Shown one piece after another: positions 1-10,812 of a stretch of DNA of 64,000 nucleotides (positions are counted from its first letter, which is position 1; each line of letters starts with the position of its first letter). Source of the DNA: Aquila chrysaetos chrysaetos. Lineage: Eukaryota; Chordata; Aves; Accipitriformes; Accipitridae. Position numbers and translations under genes: made by a program. The stretch spans positions 11,378,001 through 11,442,000 of the forward strand of contig NC_044009.1 in the NCBI RefSeq assembly GCF_900496995.4, read 5' to 3'. Under the pieces are notes generated by a model. The model saw nothing but the letters and a program-made list of their open reading frames with translations. It was not told the origin of the DNA and did not search any database.

Positions 1-401
1 AGTTGACCAAACCCCACCATGCTCTTTCAGGACAATGACAGTTCAGTCCCTCCATTGCATGAGAAAACGTCTGCGTGGACATTTGTGTTCACCCTGACTT
101 CAGTGCTGGTCTGCCAGCAGCTAAGTCGGGTCAGGAACTGATATGGATGGAGCAGTGAGGACATCGCTGTTGGCCCATGTATGGACAACACGTAGTGTGG
201 CAGAGAGACAGAAAGGAAAGTTATGCATCCCAGCTGAGTAAACATTGGACTGCAGCTGGCCAGAAAACTGACTCTGAGAGAGAAAGAACCTGCACAACGG
301 AAGAAGAGGGGAAAGAGAGAGATTTCTTAAGGCAAACACGATACCCATTCCAAGTCAACTACAACCAAATCCCTTGGTGTTCTCTACCAAGATTGATCTC
401 G
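1..401. other. non-coding flank, nothing recognised
   Basis: Unique-looking sequence before the solo LTR. I see no exon, repeat family or RNA gene. The short open frames here have no recognisable protein character. Confidence 0.5.
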
Positions 402-634
402 GTGGGTGTCGTGGTTTAAGCCCACCCGGTAACAAAGCACCACGCAGCCGCTCGCTCACTCCCGCCACCCCAGCCACGGTGGGATGAGGAGAAAATACAA
501 AGGCAGGCTCGTGGGTCGAGATAAGGACTGGGAGGGATCACTCACCACTTATGGTCACAGGCAAAAGACAGGCTCAACTTGGGGAAGAAACAAAATCAAA
601 TCAAAACAAGGATAATGAGAAGTAAACCCAAACC

Positions 635-1039
635 TTAGAACACCTTCCTCCCAACCCTCCTGGCTTCCCGCCTCAACCCCACTCCCGGTTCTCTCTCCCT
701 CCTCCCCCCGGTGGCACAGGGGAACGGGACGGGGGTTGGGGTCAGTTCATCACACCTTGTCTCTGCAGCTCCTTCCTCCTCAGGGGGAGGACCCCTCACT
801 CGTCCCCTGCTCCACCGTGGGGTCCCTCCCACAGGAGACAGTCCTTCATGAACTTCTCCAACGTGAGTCCTTTCCACGGGCTGCAGTTCCTCACAAACTT
901 CCCTGGCGTGGGTCCTTTCCGCGGGCCGATCTTCAGTCACAGACTGCTCCAGCGCGGGCTTTCCCATAGAGTCACGGCCATCTTCGGGGGCTCCGCTCCA
1001 CCGCTCACCTCCGTGGGCTGGGGGGGGACAGCCTGCCAT
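635..1039 (-). other. open frame inside the LTR, 134 codons, probably not a gene
   Basis: A 134-codon minus-strand frame crosses the LTR's internal repeats. It reads as a low-complexity, charged, Pro/Glu/Arg/Gly-rich peptide with repeated pieces such as ERTHAREV and ERTHVGEV. It resembles no retroviral gag, protease, polymerase or envelope domain that I recognise. The frame stays open because the repeat unit is close to a multiple of three and GC-rich. I list it because repeat-derived frames of this kind are often mis-annotated as proteins in birds. No function is proposed. Confidence 0.3.
859..1000. repeat. degenerate tandem repeat of about 45 bp inside the LTR
   Basis: Successive units start at about 859, 904 and 950 on the + strand. 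They share the core CTCCARCGTGGGTCCTTTCC followed by a variant of ACGGGCTGCAGTTCCTCAC. The first two units are clear and the third is diverged. Further pieces of the motif occur at about 805-850 and 1010-1055. Confidence 0.65.
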
Positions 1040-4000
1040 CTCACGATGGGCTGCAGGGGCATCAACCTCCTCCCCTGCTCCTCCTCCCCTCCTTCCTCAC
1101 TGACCCGGTATCTGCAGAGGGGTTCCTCTCACATTCCACTCCCGGTTCCCCTTCTGAAATGTGTTCTCCCAGAGGCGCTACCACGGCCACTGCCCGGCTC
1201 GGCCTGGGCCAGAGGCGGGTCTGGCTTGGAGCCGGGGAAGCTTCGAGCAGCTTCTCACAGGAGCCACCCCTGCGGCCCCCTCTCCTGGTACCAAAAAAAC
1301 CCACGCCACACTAACCCATAACAGTGGGAAAATCCACAGCCGGGCAGCGTGAGAGTAAATTGCGTATGTTGACAACCACAACCGTCCCCCAGTAAGTGGA
1401 GACACAGGCAGATTGGAGATACAGAAGACTACTGAAGATTAAAGAGATAGGGTTGGCTGCTTATAGCCAGTGCTTCAGCAGCCTTGAAACTGTTGGTGTC
1501 TCAAAGGAAATACCTTGCAGAATCCAAACCTATCATTCACCATCAAGACTCTTAAAAAACATGAGTAAATGCATACAACTAGCCATGCTGTAGAGAAACC
1601 TAGCTGCCACGGTACATATATCATATTGCATCAGCTAAAGGAAAGAATTGCCTCGTAAACTAGACCTGAGCCTGGTTCCTGTTGGTGTGTGGGTCAGGTC
1701 ACCCATGGCCAACAGAGCCCTTCCTTGTTGCTGCCTAGCTGCCTGGCCAGAGTCCTTTGCAAACACACAGGAAACTTGGGGCTTAGACGAAATTAAGGCC
1801 ATCTAACTCTGCATTTTGGTATCCGTGTTCCTCAGATGCGATGATGAAGTTCATCCTGCCCTCAGGCCCTTGCTTCATGTAATGCTCAACACTCGCTGCA
1901 TGGCTTTAGTGTGTTGTGGTACTGCCCCAAGACTGAGTGCCAAGCACTTTTCCTTGCTCCCAGGGAGAAGGAATGAATCAGAAGACCTGTGGCATAAAAC
2001 ATCTTCCCAGAGACACTTCTGGATCCATCCCTGTAGGGGCACCTGAGCGGGGGCCCTCCTTTGATGCTGTGCGGGGTTGCTGGCTGAGGAATGGGGACCT
2101 CACCTCATCCTGCAAGAAAGCAAAGGACCCATCTTGAGAACTGAGGCACAGCTGAGCTTTGCACCCATGTGGCAGGGAGCAGGGCAGGTTTTGCACCATA
2201 AGAGACTTCCACAGAAAGGAACCAGGCCCTGCCCAGCATGAGATGAGCCAGGGCTCTTTCCTCCAGCCGAGGTATGCCCCCACCCCTGTGGCAAGGAAAG
2301 AAGAGCACAGAGCTGTGTCTGCTGATCGTGAGCCCAGCATAAACAAAGCCATTTCTGAAGCACACCCCCAAGCCTTTGGCTGCAACATCCAGGCCCCTTC
2401 TGCACTTTTGTTTCTCAAGTTGAATCTGCAGAATTTCATCAGTGCAGAAGTATTTCTGCCCTTCTCCCCCTGTGCAGCAGCGCAAGGCAGCACGGGAAAA
2501 TGCATGTGGTGGTGAAGGTGACAGCTCAGCTAACTCAGCTCTCATAATCATGCTCTTTAGCATCCTGCAAGTGCTCTCTCTGCATGTCTGCAAAGTGCAC
2601 ATCATCCAGGTAGTCTCTGATGGCACAAGGGAAGCCAGACCTTCTACCTACCGTCCTCCTGCTTTCTCCCAAAGACCACAAGTCCTGCCCAGCCTCATCT
2701 CCTGCCCCAACAACCTGCTTAGCTACAAATGCTGCTACTAACCACGTCCCAAGTTCCCTGAGATGCAGAGTAGGGGGATTCACATCCAGGCCCACAGCAT
2801 TCAGCCCACCTACAAGGACCCTAAAGCATTCAGGGGGCTCCTTTGGGAGTCCTCACTGGGGCAGGGACCCAGAGCACCCATCGACTTGGGAGGCCAAGAC
2901 TAAGCACAGCCACCAAATGGCACCAATGTGTTTCCAAGGTTGGTTGCTCTCCTCATGGTGCCTCGTTGCCTCTGTAAAGGTGGGGCGTGCACAAACTGAA
3001 CTTTTTGTCTTATCCTGATGACATATCTTCTAGGAAGCCACGGTTTGCAAGGCCAAGTAGGTAGAAAAAGTCTCTGTATAAATATAACTGTCTCCCAGAC
3101 AACCTCCAAACTTCAATCAAACAACCAAACAATTCATAACTTTACTTAGGACATAAATAAAACTTGCCCCCATAAGATGGCATCACTGCTCACTTCCCAG
3201 TCCCTTTGTCTCCTATCCTTCATCCTTGAGGAGACAGCTCTCACGGCGGCTGTGCAACACTCACAACACACATCCCTCTCACCAATCGCCAGAACTCACC
3301 TCCTTCCCTTCCCCTAAACCTTGAGCCACTTTTAGCTTCTGCAGCGACTCAGACAGTGGCTTGTTGCTGACTAGTCTGCCACGATACACAGAGACTCCAG
3401 CAATAAAAAGGAAGACATGCCACAGATACTAATATAATCATAGCACTTCAGTTGCAGACAAAATGCATGTAATGTGCATGCATCCACCTTTTCTCTTGCC
3501 TATGTGTATTCTTACACAAAATTAGAAAACAACATCTTTGGGGAAATCCTAAAACCATTTTAAAAAGGATAAACGGGAAAAGATAGTTGCCAAATGGAAA
3601 AGTACCAAACCAGCAAAGTGATAAGTGTTATTCCCAACAGGCTTCCCTGGGGGCAGGAGAGTAATTCAGGGCAGGGGGAGGTGAAGGATGCCATTAGAGA
3701 AGGTAGCTGAACCTTCCCAAGGAATCTGCCTTAGCAGCTTTCCCCACAGCATTACACAACACAGCACAATAAAAATGTTGGCAATGAAATAACACAGCTT
3801 GTCTTTGGACCCCCCCTGCCTTTCCTGAATCAAGCACTATGATGATATGTTAAGGCACCAGTGAGTTTTCCAATAGTAAAACAAGGGAAACCTTCATTTC
3901 AGACACCTGGGGTCCGACACAAGGCAGGTTGCAAGCACAAGAAAAGCTCCTGTCTCCATATAAAGGCAGCACTGTGCAATCAGGTGAAAATTCTTTTTTT

Positions 4001-4851
4001 TTTTTTGCGGCGGCATTAAGAACCTGAACTTTAAATTCCTGCCTGCTCTACCAAAAGGTTTCCCTGCCCTCCCTAAACCTGCACCGTGCAGCAAGTCAGC
4101 CCAAGGTGATTTATAGCATTGGGTGAAAATCAGATGAAATTCAGTTGCTTCCCATTTGAGTTCAAAACTAAGCAAACTTGAGCTTTGTTTTGGGGTGAAA
4201 CCAAAGCACAAAGGAAAACTTGGGAGGCAAGAAAAAGGCAGAGAGGGAAACCAGGTAAGCTGACATGAAAAAGTGGGGTTTTTTCCTGAACTCACGTGGA
4301 CCCAAACCACTGACCTCCATGCATGCAAGACCCTCTTCACACCAGCCTGTAGCACATAAATCTAACACTGAACTTGGAACTGAGTTTCAATGTGGTTTAA
4401 ACCACATGCAATTAGCCTGATTAAAGGATTTTTTCTCAGGGCCTGGTTAGGTCCTGCCTGTATTTTAACTGGGAGAAAACTTGTGTTGCCAGTAGATGTT
4501 GCCACTTTTGCAGCGGGCTATAGTTTGAGGCTACATGTCGTTGGAAAAGTTGTGTGCTTGGGCTACAAGCAAAGGCAGGGAAAAGGTTTGCTGTAAGGAT
4601 GAAATGCTTTAAAGAAGCTCACATGCTTTCTGCTCGTGCTGTGCCAGGCATCAGTAAATGTGACCAGCTGAAATTGCATCCAAAACAATAAAAACGGGGG
4701 GGTGAGGGGGTGGGACTGCTGGAACCCAGAATTATTTAAAAAGAAAACAAAACCTGGAAACATTTGCCGAGTGAAACCAGACTTTGGTGATTATTTTGTA
4801 ATTATTCATGGTTGAAGGGACGGAACACACTCCAGTATTTAAATGCAATTA

Positions 4852-4875
4852 TTTGTTTGTTTGTTTGTTTGTTTG
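4852..4875. repeat. (TTTG)6 microsatellite
   Basis: Six perfect TTTG copies. Confidence 0.95.
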
Positions 4876-5070
4876 AGTGCAATTGCTAATGGTGATGGGT
4901 TAATGGGAAAAAAAAAAGGAAGAAATGTGTATAACTGACACACAGCACCTGCCCCCCCCCGCATTAGTTCCCAAGTCAACCAGCAAAACCATAGGCTTAT
5001 GGGCCTTATGTGGACTTCATTCGTAAACCTGTCTTTCAAATCCTGGGTAGTTGCCAGGAATGCCTCTATT

Positions 5071-5096
5071 AAAAAAAAAAAAAAAAAAAAAAAAAA
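5071..5096. repeat. A26 homopolymer
   Basis: Twenty-six consecutive A residues on the + strand. The DNA on its left does not look like a processed transcript, so I read it as a simple repeat rather than a retroposon tail. Confidence 0.9.
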
Positions 5097-8000
5097 GTGA
5101 TATCCTGAAGAGTTATGAAATAAATTTCCCTGTAAGCCATATTCCATCTCTGTTGTTGGCATGGAGAGCAAGGAAAAAAGCACATTTCTTTCTCATTTTT
5201 TAAATACGTACTTTTAAGAACGATTATGGGATATTCTGAAATGGCTCTGTACCCATTTGAAGTTCTGCCTTCAATCTGAAAGAGATCTCAGGAGTCCAAA
5301 TGTGTCTGTGAGCAACAAAACTTGTGTCTTGACAAGCCCAAGGCAGGATGCAAGGACTCAACTTCCCCTAATGCTCCCCTGGCATCCTTGTCTGTCGTCT
5401 GTGAATATCCAAGGAAAACTATTCTGCAGACTGCCCAGCTGGAAAAAGGTGTCATGCTGCCCTGCACATCTCCTCTGGTTACCAAGAACAATTGCATGTA
5501 TAAAAGAAAAAGGTTGTGAGCTCTTCCTTATTAGCAAGGATATACTCAGCATTTCTTCCCATCGGGCAGATCTTGAGTTCTCTACTCAAGCAGCAAAGAA
5601 AAGCCAGCAGGACTCCACGCATCAAACATCTTCAACAACAAAATGTACCAGCTCAGACAATAGTCCTGTTGACTTAGGAGGTGACAGGTTTTCCCAGTCT
5701 CCATCAGTGATATAGGAACATACCAGTCCCTGACACCCAAGACATTTAAGTACTTCTGAAAATGTCTATCGAAGCAGGAATGCAAAAGTCAAAACTGTGG
5801 CCTGTGCTCCTCAAGTAGTGGCCTTAGACTGGATCAGACCAAGACCTCACAAGGTCCCAGATGTCCCAGGCATGCCTAATGGTGGTAGGGTGCTTCCTAC
5901 CACCCTCTTAGTTTCTGGAAGAGTGGCTACTGCCCGAGGCTATTCCGATTTCCTGTTGGAAGCCACCCAAGCTGTGAACAAACACCATGGGTGGGCATTG
6001 AAACATCCAAGGCAACCTGAGACCTTTTGGGTTCCTTCGTAAACATGGGAGCCTCATGCATGGAGCTCCTCTGGGTTACTCAGGGTGGCGGCACTGGCCA
6101 ACGTGATAGAGGTCCTGCATCCTTCCGGAGCAGCAGTGGGAGACTTGGCAGCCTAACTCACCAGTCCTAAAGTGGCAACATCTTTTAGCAATTTAATCCA
6201 GTCCAGGATGTCTGAAATGTTTTTTTCCATGCAGCGACCTTATCCTGGCCCCTGCACACGAGACAGTTGGGGAAGGTTGTGTCCTTGCCCTGCAGCGTGG
6301 CATGGTGAAGAGCAGAGCACCAGCTTAAACTACAGCCAGATGGCTTTGGGTCAGATATTAGAGAAAACTTTCTATCAGGAAAGACAAACAAGCACAGGGA
6401 TTAATTTTCTGGAGATAAGCTGTCTCACGTCTTCCTACCTGGCCAAGGAAGGAAGGAAGGTACAGGACAGGTTTGGGGGTCCTTGGAGAAAATGGAGGTT
6501 GGAGGAAATCCTGAAGGAGCCCTTCAAGACTTACTGGGATGGCAGATGCTGGTCGCCAGAGCAGTGGCAGTGGCTGTTGCACCGGGGATGCTCTGTCTTT
6601 CGGAAGGGGTCTGGACCCACCTGGTGATCCTGGCTGGTCGGAAAGATCACGTTCAGGCAGTAACTGCCAAAGGGGCATTTTGATAACCATTTCCTTGGAG
6701 TCGCCAACAGGCACTGGCATTAGCTGGATTTATAGAGAAGCTTTATCTGTTGCCTGCAATTCTAATTTGTGGTTTGTAGGCCATAAAACTCCAAGTTTTC
6801 CAGGCACGGGGAAAAAAAAAAGTGACGATTGACTGTTACTGCTGCTTCTTTTTTTTCCACTAGAGCTGTTCCTTATGCAGTTGTAACCAAATAGTAACCA
6901 AATAGACTGTCTAATGGCCAGTGCTGTTTATTCCAAAACAGTATGGATTTCCCATTTGTAATTCAAAAACCATAGGGTGTAACTTTCCTTGCTTGGCATG
7001 AAGCATGGTCGAGCTTCTAGGATACAGAGACAGTCCTGAGGAAAACTGTTCCTGCCTGAAGAAGGATGCATGAGAAATAAACTGCCTTGCACTTTTGGTG
7101 AATGATATATTTTTTAAAAGCATCTCCAGCCTAAGATGCAAAACAGCCATTTGTTTCCCAAAGTCAGTATTTATTAGACTCTGCATAGTTAAATCCTTTT
7201 TATTCCCACTTAAAAATTTATTTTTCTTCCTCCATGCATGAACGGGCTTCCATTTACACTTGAAATTGGTTTTTGAAACGAGCTTCATCAATATCAAACT
7301 AAAAGAAAACCACAGAATTACAGAGAAATATTAGCCTGTATCATTTCATGTGAGACACAGGATAAAATCAGAACAAACTCACTATCAAACTGAAATCTGG
7401 CTGCCCACATTGAGCGCTGCAGCTATTTCTGCTTTCCTCTAAGTGGGTGTTATCAGACCACCCAGCCCACCACACACCAAGGATGCCGCCTGTGGCAGGC
7501 AACACATCAAACAACTGAGCTTTGCTGAGTTTCACCTGCTGAAATGCGGGAATTTGGGGGGTAAGAAGCAAAGTTCCTCTACCTCCTGATCGACGAGAAA
7601 ATTTGGCAAGCATCTTAAAATTGCAAAGTAGTTGCAAAGCTGCAAGAACCAAAAGGAAGGTGGGGGGAAAACACAACAGCTCAGAAAGACGGGGTCTGTA
7701 AGGTGTGGGGTTTTCCATACTCCCATGATTTCTGAAAGCCTAAAGAATGTTGGCATGTTTACCTTGCAGAGTAATGTCATTGTGGGGGAAAGCACCCAGG
7801 CTCTAGCGTATTATTCAGTGCAGGTAAGATCTGGGGTTGGGTCTTGCATTTCAAGAAAGGTGTGGAGCAATGCAAAGGTGCAAACGAAGGCTCAGGAGAA
7901 AAGAGCCATCATCTCACACAGTGATATCTGCAAGCCAGGACCAGATCCCACCCCAGCTATGGGAAAGACCCCGTGGAAAGGACAACGTCACTAGGTGTAA

Positions 8001-10698
8001 GATGATGTAAGGGAGATTTAGGGAAGCTTTCTCATGAGGAACACCAAGAATTGGAATGAAATGCATGAAAAGAGGGTGGGTTTACTGGGGAGGAGGTTCA
8101 ATGCATATCCCTGGGAATAGGTTAGACAAGGAATGCAGCAAGCACGCAGGCGAGTGCTGGGGTGGGATGGACTGGGCAGAAGCGCAGGGTCCAGCCCAGG
8201 CGCGGCTCAAGGGACCACAAAGCATTTTGGCAAGCGGACCCTCCCTGGGAGCCAAAGGGCAGAGCAGGGAAGCTTCCTTGCAGTCCAATTACCTCGGCGG
8301 GAATCTAAAAGATATTCCCATTGCCTGCGAAGCTGTGTGCCAAGTCTGGTGTTTGTTTGTGTCTGTGTTTATTTCTCAGAGAGTTTCTTTCTCTACACCC
8401 CAGGGAACTGGCTGGATGCAAGCTCTGGCCTTCTCATGGAATAAGAATTAACTCCTGGATCTTGGCAATACCGGGAGGAGACCAGCTCCTGCTGAATTGC
8501 AGCCTGACGAAAGTCCCACAAGCCGCAAGACGCCCAAAAAGCAAATGCTGCATGCCTGCCATCTGCCCCGAGACCCAAAAAACCTGGGGCCATCTCTGTC
8601 CTGTGGCATTGTGTTGCACAGGGGGGCTTTCAGCATTGCTCGGGGACCTGCTGTGCTCCCATTACAGACATAATCATTCATACCACTTGGGCTTGAAGGG
8701 CCCATGAGTCACAGCTCCTTGTCAAATTTGAAGGTGGATAGGGGAGGCAGTTCAAAAAGAAGAGCAAAAGGCACAGTACAAAGTCTCAGACATCGAAATA
8801 AAACAGTGTTTGCCCAAGAGCAGTTTTCCGCTGGGCTTTTAAATTCCTGAACTAATTAAAATCTTCTGGTAAAAATTGGTTTTCCTTCTCCAATGGACCA
8901 TGTCAACTTGCACAAAGGGAGGCTCTGACCTATCCTTTCAGGGGCTACTTCTGTTTTAAGAGAGCGTGAGTAATAGCTGAAACACGTGGGGACTTCAACA
9001 TTTGGGGTAGTTTGGTGAAAAATCCTTTCTCCCTACCCCCAGTGGGGATAAACCAACGTCAGTGCTTGGTGGTTGCAGGGAAATGAATCGCCCGTCTTGG
9101 ACTTCCCGCATCCCCGCATCACACATTCCTGCTGGCGGTGAATCACACAGAGCAGACATGGCACTTGCCCACAGTGACCCGGCTTGGACTCAGGGAAGTC
9201 TGGGCAGAGAGGGGGAAAGTGATGTGAAGGAAAAAACCCAAGTCACTGAGAAAACGGATCTGGAGGCTCCCAGACTCGTACCTACCCAGGCGACCTGAGC
9301 ACTGCACGTGCCTGAGCCATGTCAAGCCCAAGAGCTCATTGCTCTATCCCCTTTCTTGCTGTTGGCTACAGAGAAGGCAAATAGGCAGCTTTAGACCCTT
9401 GAAAGATAAAATGCTGATGCACCGATGCACACCTAGAGTTATCTGGACAGAAACATCCAAAGATACCTTCTTGTGAGCAGCAGATGCTGCAGGGAGGAGT
9501 GGGGCTATAGACTTGAAAAGCCCACTGCTCAGGGGCCAAACTAGCACCCAAGCAGCCACGGCTATTTAGCCAGCTCCATTAAGTAGCCTAAACCTTATTA
9601 TAAAGAGAGGTGGTCTCTGGAAGTACACAAGATCCATCTGATTTGTAATCTAATCTTCTAATGACATTCATGGCACATAAACTGTTTTCCATGGAAACCT
9701 ATCTGCAGAATGATATGCACGCCAGACGCCTTGATTTAATTAGCCCATGTAATATCCTTAGTTATGTTTAAACATCTGACCCATGCTAACGAGATCGGGT
9801 ACTTCAAAGCCGGGTGAATCATTTTTCATACCAGAGAAAAGGAACATCAGAAGAGCCAAATTCACAGCGGACACCCATTGATGTCCCATTTGCCAGCGCG
9901 TTTACCATTTTCACTGACTTTGGAAATGAATGCATCACCAGTTAAGTCATTTCTTCCAAACTGCAAGGTGGTGGCGTCCATATTCCCATAGGACCCTGAA
10001 GAGGATCCCGCATGAAAGTACGTCCAGCCAAGGCTGCCCAGCACATTTTGTGCTGTTTCAGAGTGGAATGATGCACATTCACCATGTTTCTGTGGCATTT
10101 TAAATGCTCTCTGCTGGGGAACAAACACAAACTTGCAGCAGTTCAACCAGCACAGAGCTCCCTTCAGTGTTATGAATGCACAAATAACCTTTAACTGTCC
10201 TATTTTTTGTCTTTGGATAGCATAGCATTACGGGATTCACATTTACCTGTACCTTATTTCTTTTGGCCTCTCTTGAGGCACGGACACATACACAAGGTGA
10301 AGGGGAACAAGGTTCATGCACCAGCAATGGGAACAGTAAAACTTCCTAGAGTTGTTTGCATTGGCACAATGGGTTTTGCTGACATCTTTGCATCATTCAC
10401 AGTCTACAATGCATGAAATATTTAGGGTTATCACTAAACCAAAAGTTTATGGACTAAACCCAAAGTTCACTGAACACCCAGCAAGAACAACTCCCAGCAA
10501 GAGGGACCAGACACTGTCTCAGGCTACCAAGTTAAAAATAATTCTCAACTTTCAGATTTCACAGATAGCCTTTAGGCTACAGTACTGTTTGAATGATGGG
10601 TGATTCAGACAGGACACTGCAGTATTGTGTCATGAAGGCCACAGAGATGCTGCAGCAGGCAGGGAAAGAGTAGCTGGCACATGGGAAGGCGCAAATGG

Positions 10699-10812
10699 AA
10701 TCATAGAATCATTTAGGTTGGAAAAGACCTTTAAGATCATGGAGTCCAACCATAAGCCTAACACTTCCAAGTCCATCAAGTCCAAGATGACCCACCTCCA
10801 GACTGGTGGCAG
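10699..10812 (-). mobile_element. CR1 LINE fragment, 3' end
   Basis: The + strand begins with the characteristic inverted CR1 terminus, AATCATAGAATCATTTAGG, then a variant of 'ttggaaaagacctttaagatcat...gagtccaacca'. This is the antisense of a CR1 3' untranslated end, so the element points to the minus strand. It is truncated, with no reverse-transcriptase region. The inner end, near 10812, is approximate. CR1 is the dominant LINE in birds and reptiles and supports the avian assignment. Confidence 0.85.

Larger units (their letters stand above)
402..1328 (-). mobile_element. solo LTR of an endogenous retrovirus with 5-bp target duplication
   Basis: A 917-bp element spans 407-1323. On the + strand it begins TGTCGTGG and ends CCATAACA, so it has the TG...CA ends of an LTR. 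It is flanked by the direct repeat GTGGG at 402-406 and 1324-1328. A 5-bp duplication is typical of ERVL-type insertions, but the class is an inference. No gag, pol or env sequence or second LTR adjoins it, so it is a solo LTR left by recombination. From recalled avian relatives the sense strand is minus. The centre holds degenerate units of about 45 bp (see the separate repeat entry). The region where I would expect the poly(A) signal, near 590-615, contains no AATAAA on the minus strand and looks decayed. Confidence 0.8.
1329..10698. other. intergenic, no gene recognised; simple repeats
   Basis: This is the downstream flank of ASB1, towards where TWIST2 would be expected from synteny. I find no exon of TWIST2 or any other gene. 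It holds a T13 run at 3994-4006, (TTTG)6 at 4852-4875 and an A26 run at 5071-5096. A G-rich patch lies at about 4696-4713. The stretch 9640-9850 is AT-rich with homeodomain-type cores and is discussed as a possible conserved non-coding element. Confidence 0.55.

Noticed and set aside
848-1321. 157-codon plus-strand frame in the LTR
   Set aside because: It is the antisense of the solo LTR and consists of repeat translation.
1978-2626. Minus-strand frames of 173-175 codons
   Set aside because: Two overlapping long frames in different registers show no domain, splice pattern or similarity that I recognise; likely chance.
6911-7297. 128-codon minus-strand frame
   Set aside because: It has no recognisable domain and an ordinary chance length for this base composition.
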